Positions 1-7,578 of a DNA stretch of 26,840 bases are shown here, piece after piece. Source of the stretch: Microbacteriaceae bacterium UBA1487 (GTDB lineage: Bacteria; Actinomycetota; Actinomycetes; Actinomycetales; Microbacteriaceae); assembly GCA_002325245.1 (NCBI GenBank), contig DCRR01000009.1:1-26840 (forward strand), in the 5' to 3' direction. The notes under the pieces are model-generated. The model made no database searches, had not been told where the DNA came from, and saw nothing but the letters and a program-made list of their open reading frames with translations. The translations under genes were made by a program, and so were the position numbers. The stretch's first letter is position 1, and the number at the start of each line of letters is the position of its first letter.

Positions 1-205
1 GCATCGAGTTCGACTCCGGCGAAGTCAAGCTCGCCGGGCTGTTATCAAGCCCGAAGCGCTGTGTGGCCCTTGGCACTACAGCATGCCGAGGCCCTACCGC
101 AGGCCAAAGCTCCAGAGCTAATCGGTACCGGAAGGGCGCCAACGAGGGGCGAAGATTCGTTGGCCGAGAGTGTCGGGGTGCACCAAAGGGCAGACTTCCA
201 AGCCT

Positions 206-1225
206 TCAGTAGCAGGCGTAGTACTGCACCGAGCCGCCCTCACCGGTCGAGTAGGCGGTGAAGTGCAGCGATCCGCCGGGAGCGATCTTGCTGCGGTTCG
301 GCGGCGGCGGGGTCGAGGTGCGTCCCCAGGTGCCGTAGTTGATGGCGAGACACGAGCCATAAACTCCGTGGGTTGCGTCACCGTAGGTCGACTGGACGGC
401 GGCGATGGCCTGAGCGTCGGTGTACGGCGTCGAGCCGCCTCCGCCCGACGAGCCGCCGCTCGACGAGCCACCTCCGCTCGACGAGCCACCTCCGCTCGAC
501 GAGCCACCACCTGTGTAGCCCCCGTTCGACGAGCCACCGCCCGACGAGCCACCTCCGCTCGACGCGGCGGCTTCCTCGGCAGCACGGCGAGCCTTCTCGT
601 CGTCGTGCGACTTCTTCGCCTTGGCCAGCGCGTCCAGCGCGGCCTCGATCAGTGGAGCCGCATCTGCCGCCCCGTCGACGCCGATCGCCTCGATCGCTTC
701 GCTCGCGGCATTGGTGGTCGACGAGCTGGCAAGGCTCAGTGCGTCGACGTCGGAGGTCAACGCCTCCATGAGCGCAGCGAGGTATGCCGCGAAGGCTTCC
801 TCGGTAGCGGCCTGTGCCGCGATGAGCGCATCCGTCTGGGTATCGAGCTGCGAAGCGGTCGACGCCGGATCAACGCCGGCATAGGCGAGCGGCCGGAAGG
901 CGTCGAGCGCTTCGTCCAGGGTCTCCGTGTCGACCCCGAGGTCGGCACCGGCCTCCAGCGAGAGCTTGACGTTGTTGGCGACCGGCTGAGCTTCGGCGCG
1001 AGCGTCGCGAAAAGCTTCGCGCGCGGCCGCGAACTCAGCCTGCTCGAGCGCGATGCGCTCCTGCTCGGCAGCTTGAGCATTGGCGATCGCCACGCCGCCT
1101 GTGGTGCCCCCGGCGACGACGATCGCAACCGCGGCAACACCGAACGCGATCTTCCACCGCTTTCGCGGTGCGACGGCCGTGTTCGGGTCTTCTGAGTCCA
1201 CCTGGGGCATCATCCGCCTGTTCAC
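206..1225 (-). CDS. membrane-anchored extracellular protein with Gly/Ser linker, function unknown
   Basis: I do not recognise this 339-residue protein. It starts with a short charged cytoplasmic tail (residues 1-24, RKR-rich just before the membrane). One hydrophobic helix follows at about 25-48, with no obvious cleavage site, so an N-in/C-out anchor is likely. Residues 50-218 are alanine- and glutamate-rich and look helical or coiled-coil. A low-complexity Gly/Ser linker lies at about 219-267, and a compact C-terminal domain of about 70 residues holds its only two cysteines and ends in YYACY. The coil, linker and terminal domain suggest a surface or periplasm-like stalk presenting a small disulfide-bonded domain; this is inference. 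The GTG start at 1225 is favoured because a TATCGT hexamer ends 7 bases upstream (leaderless pattern); ATG codons at 1213 and 1210 are alternatives. The gene sits beside an integrase remnant, so it could be cargo of an old element. Confidence 0.75.
   Translation of the reverse strand: MNRRMMPQVDSEDPNTAVAPRKRWKIAFGVAAVAIVVAGGTTGGVAIANAQAAEQERIALEQAEFAAAREAFRDARAEAQPVANNVKLSLEAGADLGVDTETLDEALDAFRPLAYAGVDPASTASQLDTQTDALIAAQAATEEAFAAYLAALMEALTSDVDALSLASSSTTNAASEAIEAIGVDGAADAAPLIEAALDALAKAKKSHDDEKARRAAEEAAASSGGGSSGGGSSNGGYTGGGSSSGGGSSSGGGSSSGGSSGGGGSTPYTDAQAIAAVQSTYGDATHGVYGSCLAINYGTWGRTSTPPPPNRSKIAPGGSLHFTAYSTGEGGSVQYYACY
446..559. repeat. 18-bp tandem repeat encoding the Gly/Ser linker
   Basis: The unit cgacgagccacctccgct occurs perfectly at 461, 479 and 542, with 15-bp or diverged copies at 446, 497 and 527. 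Read on the minus strand each full unit encodes six Ser/Gly residues (SGGGSS type), so copy-number change would lengthen or shorten the linker without shifting the frame. A degenerate stretch encoding an Asn-Gly-Gly-Tyr-Thr insertion separates the units. Confidence 0.85.
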
Positions 1226-1232
1226 TGGTCTG

Positions 1233-1238
1233 ACGATA
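1233..1238 (-). promoter_or_regulatory. -10 element TATCGT, leaderless type
   Basis: On the minus strand TATCGT is followed by 7 bases and then the GTG of the membrane-anchored protein. A transcript starting 6-8 bases after the hexamer would begin at or next to the start codon. No convincing -35 box is visible. Confidence 0.5.
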
Positions 1239-1472
1239 GGAGTGCGAGAGGCGTCGCACTCAATGAGTTCTTATCACGAAGAGGGAGCGCGCCGATGCTG
1301 CTGAGCTTGAACGGCACAGGATCTCTGGGATGCAGGACTCCGGCGGGCACGGATTCGATGAGCGAGGCGGGTTTCGCTCACCGCTGTCGATCGGCTTCCG
1401 CACTCGCCGCTGGCGGCACCGCGAGCTGAGCTCACCCGCACACAACAGGGTCATGAACGCTATCCGGAACAA

Positions 1473-1907
1473 TCACACATGCGAACCCGGCAACCCGGAC
1501 GGCCGCAACTCGGTTGACGGGGCGATCACGAAACGGAAGTCGATCAGCGCGCGCCAAAACACGGTCATCGACGTCGGCGCGATCGCGGGCGCGGCGTCGA
1601 GCAGCCCTCGGAACTCGTCTCGGCTGAGGATGACCAGCTCGACGGGATCCCTGCCGACCGGAAGCTTCAACCCGTGCCCAGGGTTCGAGTCGTTCAAGCG
1701 CTCTTTGGGCGCGCGAGCAAGCACCGCCGAGATCAGCGCGTGCTCGTTCTTCACGGTCTTCGGTGCGCGCGCGTCCGAGCGACCCTTGAACCACTGCGTG
1801 ATGCGGTCCCTGGTCACCGACGCGAACCGCAGCGGCGCGAGCTCGGACAGCCCGAAGGCCATACGTGTGTCGACCGCCTTCGTGCGCGCGCGGATAGTCG
1901 GGCTCAT
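1473..1907 (-). pseudogene. truncated tyrosine recombinase (phage-type integrase) remnant
   Basis: The reading frame contains a recognisable core-binding (SAM-like) domain of an actinobacterial phage integrase. It shows a PLRFASVTRDRITQWFKG-like start, then KTVKNEHALISAVLARA, a SNPGHGLKLP-like turn, and VILSRDEFRGLLDA leading into where the catalytic domain should begin. It then degenerates and stops. The catalytic Arg, His-x-x-Arg and Tyr motifs are absent, and only about 145 residues remain of a family usually near 350-400. The open frame extends upstream to 1997 through the tRNA, but that part is not coding; the ATG at 1907 is only a convenient boundary. It lies directly beyond the 3' end of tRNA-Leu and reads away from it, the usual place for an integrase of a tRNA-integrating element. 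The family call rests on motif recognition; I infer it is non-functional. Confidence 0.72.
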
Positions 1908-1972
1908 CGCCTTCCGTGCCCGCGGACCATGCCCGGAACGAGAAGGCCCCGGCACTCGAAAGTGATGGACGG

Positions 1973-2055
1973 TGCCGGATGTGGGACTTGAACCCACACG
2001 TCCTCACGGACAACCGATTTTGAGTCGGTCGCGTCTGCCATTCCGCCAATCCGGC
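1973..2055 (-). tRNA. tRNA-Leu (anticodon CAA)
   Basis: The minus strand gives a complete class II tRNA of 83 bases. The 7-bp acceptor stem is GCCGGAT with ATCCGGC and discriminator A. The D-arm is followed by an anticodon stem ACCGA/TCGGT enclosing CTCAAAA, so the anticodon is CAA at 2022-2020. A variable arm and a T-arm with GGTTCAAGTCC follow. The next bases after the discriminator are CC then G, so the CCA end is not fully encoded. It is divergent from pdtaR. Its 3' end borders the integrase remnant, consistent with use as an attachment site. Confidence 0.95.
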
Positions 2056-2101
2056 CTGTGCGGCCCGCCCACGGCGAAGCACAGCATGCCAAACGATACC
2101 G

Positions 2102-2107
2102 TAGGCT
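2102..2107 (+). promoter_or_regulatory. -10 element TAGGCT for pdtaR, leaderless type
   Basis: TAGGCT is followed by exactly six bases and then the GTG start at 2114. This predicts transcription starting on the start codon; no Shine-Dalgarno sequence is present upstream. Confidence 0.65.
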
Positions 2108-2113
2108 GATCGG

Positions 2114-2722
2114 GTGACAGACCCGCAGGAAACCACCACCACTGCTCCGCGACGCGTTGTCGTCGCCGAGGATGAGTCGCTCATTCGGCTCGACATCGTC
2201 GAGATCCTCCGGGACAACGGCTTCGAGGTCGTCGGTGAAGCCGGCGACGGCGAGACCGCCGTGGCGCTTGCCACCGAGCTCAAGCCCGATCTGGTCGTCA
2301 TGGACGTCAAGATGCCCCAGCTCGACGGCATCTCGGCCGCAGAGCGGCTCTCCAAGAACCACATCGCGCCCGTCGTCCTGCTGACCGCGTTCAGCCAGAA
2401 GGAGCTCGTCGAGCGCGCCAGCGAGGCGGGCGCACTCGCCTACGTCGTCAAGCCGTTCACCCCGAGCGACCTGCTGCCCGCGATCGAGATCGCGCTGAGC
2501 CGCTACCAGCAGATCGTCGCGCTCGAGGCCGAGGTCGCCGACATGGTCGAGCGCTTCGAGACCCGGAAGCTCGTCGACCGCGCCAAGGGGCTGCTCAACG
2601 AGAAGATGGGCCTCAGCGAGCCGGACGCGTTCCGCTGGATCCAGAAGGCCTCGATGGATCGTCGCCTGACGATGCACGATGTCGCCCAGGCGATCATCGA
2701 GCAGCTCTCCGCGAAGAAGTAG
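2114..2722 (+). CDS. pdtaR: PdtaR-family response regulator with ANTAR RNA-binding domain
   Basis: This 202-residue protein has an N-terminal receiver domain (about 13-130) with the acidic pocket E19/D20, phosphoacceptor D64 in VVMDVKMP, T91 and K113 (VVKPF). A linking helix leads to a C-terminal ANTAR domain (about 141-197: RKLVDRAKGLL ... DAFRWIQKAS ... RLTMHDVAQAI). In this family, phosphorylation by a PdtaS-type histidine kinase promotes ANTAR binding to paired RNA hairpins and antitermination; this is family knowledge, and no kinase gene is in the window. Length and architecture match Mycobacterium tuberculosis Rv1626. The GTG start is supported by the TAGGCT element six bases upstream, and lies 58 bp from the divergent tRNA-Leu. 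Its stop is 3 bp from the stop of the convergent thioesterase gene. Confidence 0.93.
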   Translation: MTDPQETTTTAPRRVVVAEDESLIRLDIVEILRDNGFEVVGEAGDGETAVALATELKPDLVVMDVKMPQLDGISAAERLSKNHIAPVVLLTAFSQKELVERASEAGALAYVVKPFTPSDLLPAIEIALSRYQQIVALEAEVADMVERFETRKLVDRAKGLLNEKMGLSEPDAFRWIQKASMDRRLTMHDVAQAIIEQLSAKK

Positions 2723-2725
2723 CGC

Positions 2726-3151
2726 CTACCGGTCGCGGAGGAAGTTGGTCATCCGCACCGTGGAGAGTCGACGACCCTGTTCGTCGGTCATCACGATCTC
2801 GTGCGTGCAGAGCGTGCGCCCGAGCACGAGCGCGCGGCAGGTGCCGGTGACCAGGCCTTCGGTGACCGAGCGCGAGTGCGTCGCGTTGATCTCGATGCCG
2901 ACCGCGTATCGGCCGGGACCGGCGTGAATGGCCGAGGAGATCGAGCCGAGCGACTCGCCGAGCACTACGTGCGCGCCGCCGTGAAGCAGCCCCACCACCT
3001 GGGTGTTGCCCGCGACGGGCATCGTGGCGACCGAGTACTCGGCCGACAGCTCCAGGAACTCGATGTCCATCTTCTGAGCGAGAGCGCCGCCGCCGGTGCC
3101 GGTGAGCCGTTCGACGAGTTCGGGATCCAGATCGGCGGGCAGCTTCGTCAT
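2726..3151 (-). CDS. hotdog-fold acyl-CoA thioesterase (PaaI/YbgC-like superfamily)
   Basis: The 141-residue product fits a single hotdog domain. The signature LLHGGAHVVLGES at about residues 55-67 matches the central helix of PaaI-type thioesterases, in which the HGG turn and a following Asp/Glu (here E66) position the thioester. These enzymes hydrolyse acyl- or aryl-CoA to the free acid and CoA as cytosolic homo-oligomers; the substrate cannot be told from sequence. It is transcribed divergently from polA with 47 bp between starts, and converges on pdtaR with almost no gap and no visible terminator. A purine-rich GAGGAACGGAAG stretch precedes the ATG, and no TANNNT hexamer sits at leaderless distance, so a short leader is likely. 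This thioesterase is a common neighbour of polA in related actinomycetes. Confidence 0.88.
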   Translation of the reverse strand: MTKLPADLDPELVERLTGTGGGALAQKMDIEFLELSAEYSVATMPVAGNTQVVGLLHGGAHVVLGESLGSISSAIHAGPGRYAVGIEINATHSRSVTEGLVTGTCRALVLGRTLCTHEIVMTDEQGRRLSTVRMTNFLRDR

Positions 3152-3186
3152 GAACTTCCGTTCCTCGAGGTGTCGGGAGCCGCGAC

Positions 3187-3192
3187 TAGGCT
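3187..3192 (+). promoter_or_regulatory. -10 element TAGGCT for polA, leaderless type
   Basis: TAGGCT ends six bases before the polA GTG at 3199, the same geometry as at pdtaR. No ribosome binding site lies between them. Confidence 0.65.
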
Positions 3193-3198
3193 GACTCC

Positions 3199-5859
3199 GT
3201 GTCGGACAGCGTCGAAAAGCCTACCCTTCTGATCATCGATGGCCATTCCCTGGCCTTCCGCGCGTTCTACGCGCTTCCCGTCGACAGTTTCGTCACGCGC
3301 GACGGCCAGCACACGAACGCGATCCACGGCTTCATCTCGATGCTGCTGAACCTGCTGCAGACCTACAAGCCGACCCACCTGGCGGTCGCCTTCGACATCT
3401 CCCGGTTCTCGTTCCGCACCCGGGAGTACCCCGAGTACAAGGGCACCCGCGCCGAGACGCCGCCCGAGTTCAAGGGCCAGATCCCGCTGCTGGAGGAGGC
3501 GCTGGCGGCCATGGGCATCCAGACGCTCAGCAAAGAGGACTACGAGGCCGACGACATCCTCGCCACCCTCGCCGCGCGCGGCAGCGCCGACGGGTTCCAG
3601 GTCTTCGTCGTCTCGGGCGACCGCGACACGATCCAGCTCGTCAACGACGAGGTCACGCTGCTCTACCCGAACGTGCGCGGCGTCTCCGAGCTGAAGGTCT
3701 ACGACCCCGCGGCGGTGCGCGAGCGCTACGGCATTGAACCGCACCAGTACCCCGAGATCGCGGCGCTCGTCGGCGAGACCAGCGACAACCTGATCGGCGT
3801 CGACAAGGTCGGCGAGAAGACCGCCGTGAAGTGGATCCAGAAGTACGGCTCGCTCGACGAGATCATGGCCCACGCCGAGGAGATCACCGGCGTCGTCGGC
3901 CAGAACCTGCGCGATCAGATGGATCGCGTCGTGCGCAACCGCAAGCTCAACCGCCTGCTGCCCGACATCGAGCTGCCGCTCGGCCCGGCCGATCTGGTGC
4001 GCGGCGAACCGGATGCGGCCGCTATCCGCGAGGTGTTCGGCCGCCTGCAGTTCCGCACCCTGCTCGATCGGGTGTTCAAGCTGGAAGGCATCACCGACGC
4101 GGGGGAGACGGCCCCGGCCTCCGACACCAGCGCGGTGCCCGCGATCCGCACCATGGTCGATGAGGAGCTCGCCAAGTGGCTCGACGACGCCTCGAAGAAG
4201 GGCACGGAGCCGCTGGGCCTGCGCGTCGCCACCTTCGACGGCGAGATCACCGGCTTCGGCATCGCGAGCGGCACCGACTCGGCGTGGGTGCCCTGGGCTC
4301 CCGGGCGCCCCGACTATGTCGCGCTCGAGGACTGGCTGGCCAGCGCTGCGCCCAAGCACGTCTACGACGGCAAGGGACAGGTCACCGCGATGGCGGCGGC
4401 GGGCCTCGAGCTGAACGGCATCGCCTTCGACGTCACGCTCGGCTCGTGGCTGCTGAAACCCTCCTCGAAGTTCGAGAGCCTCGCGAGTCTGGTCTACGCG
4501 CAGCTCGGCGAGACGCTGCCCGAGCCCGATCCGCACCAGCTCGTTCCGGAGACGGAGCCGCTGAGCCCGGCGACCGAGGCCTGGTACGTGCGTCGGCTCG
4601 CCGATGAGCTCTCCGGGCAGCTCGACGACGGCTCCCACGAGGTCCTGGTCGACATCGAGCTGCCTCTCATCGCCGTGCTGGTGCGCATGGAGCGGCAGGG
4701 CATCACGGTCTCTCGCGAGCTGCTCGCGGGGCTGAACGCGCGGCTCGGCGCGCGCGCGGCCGAGGTGGAGGCGGCGGCATTCAAGACCATCGATCGCGAG
4801 GTCAACCTCGGTTCGCCCAAGCAGCTGCAGGAGGTGCTCTTCGACCAGCTCGGCATGCCGAAGACCCGCGCCACCAAGACCGGGTTCTCCACCGACGCGG
4901 CGGCCCTGGCCGATCTGCAGGATCAGCACCCGCATCCGTTCCTGGAGCTGGTGCTGCAGCACCGCGACGCGACGAAGATCCGCCAGATCGTCGAGACCCT
5001 CGAGAAGAGCATCGGCGACGACGAGCGCATCCACACCACCTACGAGCAGACCGGCTCGGCGACCGGCCGGATCAGCTCCAACGACCCCAACCTGCAGAAC
5101 ATCCCGATCAAGACCGAGGTGGGCCGCGAGGTGCGCGCCGCCTTCCAGTCGGGGGCGGGCTTCGAGACGCTGCTCACCGCCGACTACTCGCAGATCGAGA
5201 TGCGCATCATGGCGCACCTCTCCGACGATGAGGGCCTCATCGAGGCGTTCCAGTCGGGGGAGGACCTGCACCGCTTCGTCGGCTCGCGGGTCTTCGGCGT
5301 CGACCCGTCCGAGGTGACGCCGACGATGCGCACGAAGGTGAAGGCGATGTCCTACGGCCTCGCCTACGGTCTCTCCGCCTTCGGTCTCAGCAAGCAGCTG
5401 CGCATCGAGCAGTCCGAGGCGAAGGCGCTGATGACCGACTACTTCGCGCGGTTCGGGGGCGTGCGCGACTACCTCCGCGGGGTGGTCGAGCAGGCCCGCA
5501 TCGACGGGTACACCACCACGATCTTCGGCCGTCGCCGGCCGTTCCCCGAGCTGTCCTCCTCGAATCGCGTGCTGCGCGACAACGCGGAGCGTCAGGCGCT
5601 CAACTCGCCGATCCAGGGCTCGGCGGCCGACATCATCAAGCGCGCCATGCTCCAGATCGACGCCGATATCCGCGAACAGAACCTCGCCTCGCGCATGCTG
5701 CTGCAGGTGCACGACGAACTGGTCTTCGAGGTGGGCGCGGGTGAGCTCGACACGATGACGAAGATCGTCACCGAGCGAATGTCGACCGCAGCGGAGCTCA
5801 AGGTGCCGCTCGACGTGCAGCTCGGCACCGGTCCGAACTGGGACGCCGCCGCACACTGA
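3199..5859 (+). CDS. polA: DNA polymerase I
   Basis: This is a full-length, 886-residue family A polymerase. Residues about 8-300 form the 5'-nuclease (flap) domain: FAFRAFYALP-like start, YEADDILATLA, VSGDRDTIQLV, and the helix-hairpin-helix around DNLIGVDKVGEKTA. Residues about 315-480 occupy the place of the 3'-5' exonuclease but lack its DxE and other acidic motifs (LRVATFDGEI instead), so proofreading is probably absent, as in mycobacterial PolA. The polymerase domain shows motif A with D662 (ADYSQIEMR), motif B R711-xxx-K715-xxx-Y719-G720, and motif C H838-D839-E840. The enzyme fills gaps in excision repair, matching the uvr cluster downstream, and matures Okazaki fragments. The GTG start agrees with the TAGGCT element and keeps the usual short N-terminus before LLIIDGHSL. 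Confidence 0.97.
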   Translation: MSDSVEKPTLLIIDGHSLAFRAFYALPVDSFVTRDGQHTNAIHGFISMLLNLLQTYKPTHLAVAFDISRFSFRTREYPEYKGTRAETPPEFKGQIPLLEEALAAMGIQTLSKEDYEADDILATLAARGSADGFQVFVVSGDRDTIQLVNDEVTLLYPNVRGVSELKVYDPAAVRERYGIEPHQYPEIAALVGETSDNLIGVDKVGEKTAVKWIQKYGSLDEIMAHAEEITGVVGQNLRDQMDRVVRNRKLNRLLPDIELPLGPADLVRGEPDAAAIREVFGRLQFRTLLDRVFKLEGITDAGETAPASDTSAVPAIRTMVDEELAKWLDDASKKGTEPLGLRVATFDGEITGFGIASGTDSAWVPWAPGRPDYVALEDWLASAAPKHVYDGKGQVTAMAAAGLELNGIAFDVTLGSWLLKPSSKFESLASLVYAQLGETLPEPDPHQLVPETEPLSPATEAWYVRRLADELSGQLDDGSHEVLVDIELPLIAVLVRMERQGITVSRELLAGLNARLGARAAEVEAAAFKTIDREVNLGSPKQLQEVLFDQLGMPKTRATKTGFSTDAAALADLQDQHPHPFLELVLQHRDATKIRQIVETLEKSIGDDERIHTTYEQTGSATGRISSNDPNLQNIPIKTEVGREVRAAFQSGAGFETLLTADYSQIEMRIMAHLSDDEGLIEAFQSGEDLHRFVGSRVFGVDPSEVTPTMRTKVKAMSYGLAYGLSAFGLSKQLRIEQSEAKALMTDYFARFGGVRDYLRGVVEQARIDGYTTTIFGRRRPFPELSSSNRVLRDNAERQALNSPIQGSAADIIKRAMLQIDADIREQNLASRMLLQVHDELVFEVGAGELDTMTKIVTERMSTAAELKVPLDVQLGTGPNWDAAAH

Positions 5860-5877
5860 TTTCGGCCCCCGGCGAAC

Positions 5878-5883
5878 TACGCT
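5878..5883 (+). promoter_or_regulatory. -10 element TACGCT for the DUF885 gene, leaderless type
   Basis: TACGCT lies in the 30-bp gap after polA and ends six bases before the ATG at 5890. The DUF885 gene may therefore have its own leaderless promoter instead of depending on polA read-through. Confidence 0.55.
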
Positions 5884-5889
5884 GGGAAC

Positions 5890-7578
5890 ATGACGGAAGC
5901 TTCGACTCCTCCTGTCCGCACGCCCAGCGCGATCGACGCGATCGCCGAGGAATGGGTGACCACGCTGGTCGATCTCGACCCCGACTACGCCATCTGGATC
6001 GGCGTCGAGGGCCGCACCGGCGAGTACGGCGACCTCTCGCCCGCGGGCCACGAGGCGCGCACCGCCGCCGCCCGTGCCGCCGCGGCCAAACTGAGCGCGG
6101 AGGCGCCTGTCGACGCGGTCGACGAGGTGACGAAGACCGATCTGCTGGCGCAGCTGAACCTCGAGCTCGAGAGCGCCGAGCTCGGCCTGCACCTCCGCGA
6201 CCTGAACGTCATCGCCTCGCCCGCCCAGGGCATCCGCGACTCCTTCGACCTGATGCCGACCGCGACCGACGACAACTGGGAGCGCATCGCCGAGCGCATG
6301 TCGAACGTGCCCGGCGCGGTCAGCGGCTACATCGAGACGCTGCGCGAGGGGATCTCCCGTGGCATCGTGCCCGCGCGCCGCCAGGTCGCCGAGGTGGCCA
6401 AGCAGGCGCGCAAGCACGCCAACCCGGCCGGATTCTTCGGCGAGTTCGCCGACAGCGCCGCCGCCGAGGGCGGGGCCGAGCTGCCCGCGGCGCTCCGCGA
6501 GGGGCTGCGCTCCGGCGCCGCCGCCGCTTCCGCCGCCTACGGCGAGCTCGCCGACTTCCTTGAGAAGGAGCTGGCCCCGAGTGCGGGGGAGCAGGACGGC
6601 GTCGGCCGCGACATGTACGCGCTGCACTCGCGCTCCTTCCTGGGCGCCGAGATCGACCTCGACGAGACGTACGAGTGGGGCATCGCCGAGCTCCGCCGCA
6701 TGATCGACGAGCAGACCCGCACCGCGGGCGAGATCGTCCCCGGCGCCTCCGTCGAAGAGGCGATCGCGGCTCTCGAGGCCGACCCCTCGCGCAAGCTGCA
6801 CGGCACGAAGGCGCTGCAGGAGTGGATGCAGGAGACCTCCGACCGCGCGGTCGCCGACCTGGCGAAGACGCACTTCGACATCCCCGACGCGATCCGTCGT
6901 CTCGAGTGCATGATCGCCCCGACGCAGGAAGGCGGCATCTACTACACGGGCCCGAGCGACGACTTCTCTCGCCCCGGTCGCATGTGGTGGAGCGTGCCCG
7001 AGGGCGTCACCGAGTTCGACACCTGGCGCGAGCTCACCACCGTCTACCACGAAGGCATTCCCGGGCACCACCTGCAGATCGGGCAGGCGACCTACAACCG
7101 CGGCACCCTCAACACCTGGCGGCGTCAGCTCGCCGGCACGAGCGGCCACGCCGAGGGCTGGGCGCTCTACGCGGAGCGGCTGATGGAGGAGCTCGGCTAC
7201 CTCGACGACCCGGCCGACCGGCTCGGCATGCTCGACGGCCAGCGGATGCGCGCCGCGCGCGTCGTGCTCGACATCGGCGTCCACCTCGGCAAGCCCCGCC
7301 TCGACGGCTCGGGCGTCTGGGATCACGACTACGCGCTCGACTTCATGCGCCAGAACGTCAACATGAACGACGCCTTCGTGCGCTTCGAGGTGAACCGCTA
7401 CCTCGGCTGGCCCGGACAGGCGCCGTCGTACAAGGTGGGCCAGCGGATCTGGGAGGAGATCCGGTCGAACGCGCAGCGCCGCGCCGGGGACGCCTTCTCG
7501 TTCAAGGACTTCCACAAGCAGGCGCTCGACCTCGGCGGCGTCGGCCTCGACACCCTGCGGTCGGCACTGCTGTCGTGA
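5890..7578 (+). CDS. DUF885 family zinc-dependent carboxypeptidase-like protein
   Basis: The 562-residue product belongs to the DUF885 metallopeptidase-like family, related to M3/M32-type peptidases. The diagnostic motif is HEGIPGHH at 387-394, preceded by LTTVY; the two histidines around the glutamate are the expected zinc ligands with E388 catalytic. Other family blocks include YYTGPSDDFSRPGRMWWSVPE-type sequence just upstream, GHAEGWALYAERLMEELG (second metal-binding helix), and a C-terminal YLGWPGQAPSYKVGQ block. Members are thought to cleave peptides or amino-acid conjugates; the substrate here is unknown. No signal peptide is seen, so it is probably cytoplasmic. The ATG is chosen because a TACGCT hexamer lies six bases upstream. 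Its TGA stop overlaps the GTG start of the epimerase gene by four bases (GTGA), indicating translational coupling. Confidence 0.92.
   Translation: MTEASTPPVRTPSAIDAIAEEWVTTLVDLDPDYAIWIGVEGRTGEYGDLSPAGHEARTAAARAAAAKLSAEAPVDAVDEVTKTDLLAQLNLELESAELGLHLRDLNVIASPAQGIRDSFDLMPTATDDNWERIAERMSNVPGAVSGYIETLREGISRGIVPARRQVAEVAKQARKHANPAGFFGEFADSAAAEGGAELPAALREGLRSGAAAASAAYGELADFLEKELAPSAGEQDGVGRDMYALHSRSFLGAEIDLDETYEWGIAELRRMIDEQTRTAGEIVPGASVEEAIAALEADPSRKLHGTKALQEWMQETSDRAVADLAKTHFDIPDAIRRLECMIAPTQEGGIYYTGPSDDFSRPGRMWWSVPEGVTEFDTWRELTTVYHEGIPGHHLQIGQATYNRGTLNTWRRQLAGTSGHAEGWALYAERLMEELGYLDDPADRLGMLDGQRMRAARVVLDIGVHLGKPRLDGSGVWDHDYALDFMRQNVNMNDAFVRFEVNRYLGWPGQAPSYKVGQRIWEEIRSNAQRRAGDAFSFKDFHKQALDLGGVGLDTLRSALLS

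Noticed and set aside
3..56. A frame at the left edge reading IEFDSGEVKLAGLLSSP, like the first strand of some alpha/beta hydrolases
   Set aside because: Only about 17 residues resemble anything and the frame then turns into unrelated sequence before a stop. It is too short to call a gene or a remnant. I see nothing else supportable in 1-205.
446..559. Regular repeats that might suggest a CRISPR array
   Set aside because: The units are tandem without unique spacers and encode a Gly/Ser linker in a reading frame.
1226..1472. Possible small genes between the membrane-anchored protein and the integrase remnant
   Set aside because: The short frames here lack ribosome binding sites and recognisable motifs; I see nothing coding in this stretch.
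3148..7515. A 1455-codon open frame on the minus strand opposite polA and the DUF885 gene
   Set aside because: Its product is a low-complexity run of Leu, Arg, Val, Asp, Gly and His typical of the antisense of GC-rich codons. It covers two well-identified genes and matches no family I know.
6675..7574. Upstream extension of the epimerase frame through the DUF885 gene
   Set aside because: The extension is arginine/alanine-rich out-of-frame sequence of a certain gene; the GTG at 7575 gives the proper Rossmann-fold N-terminus.
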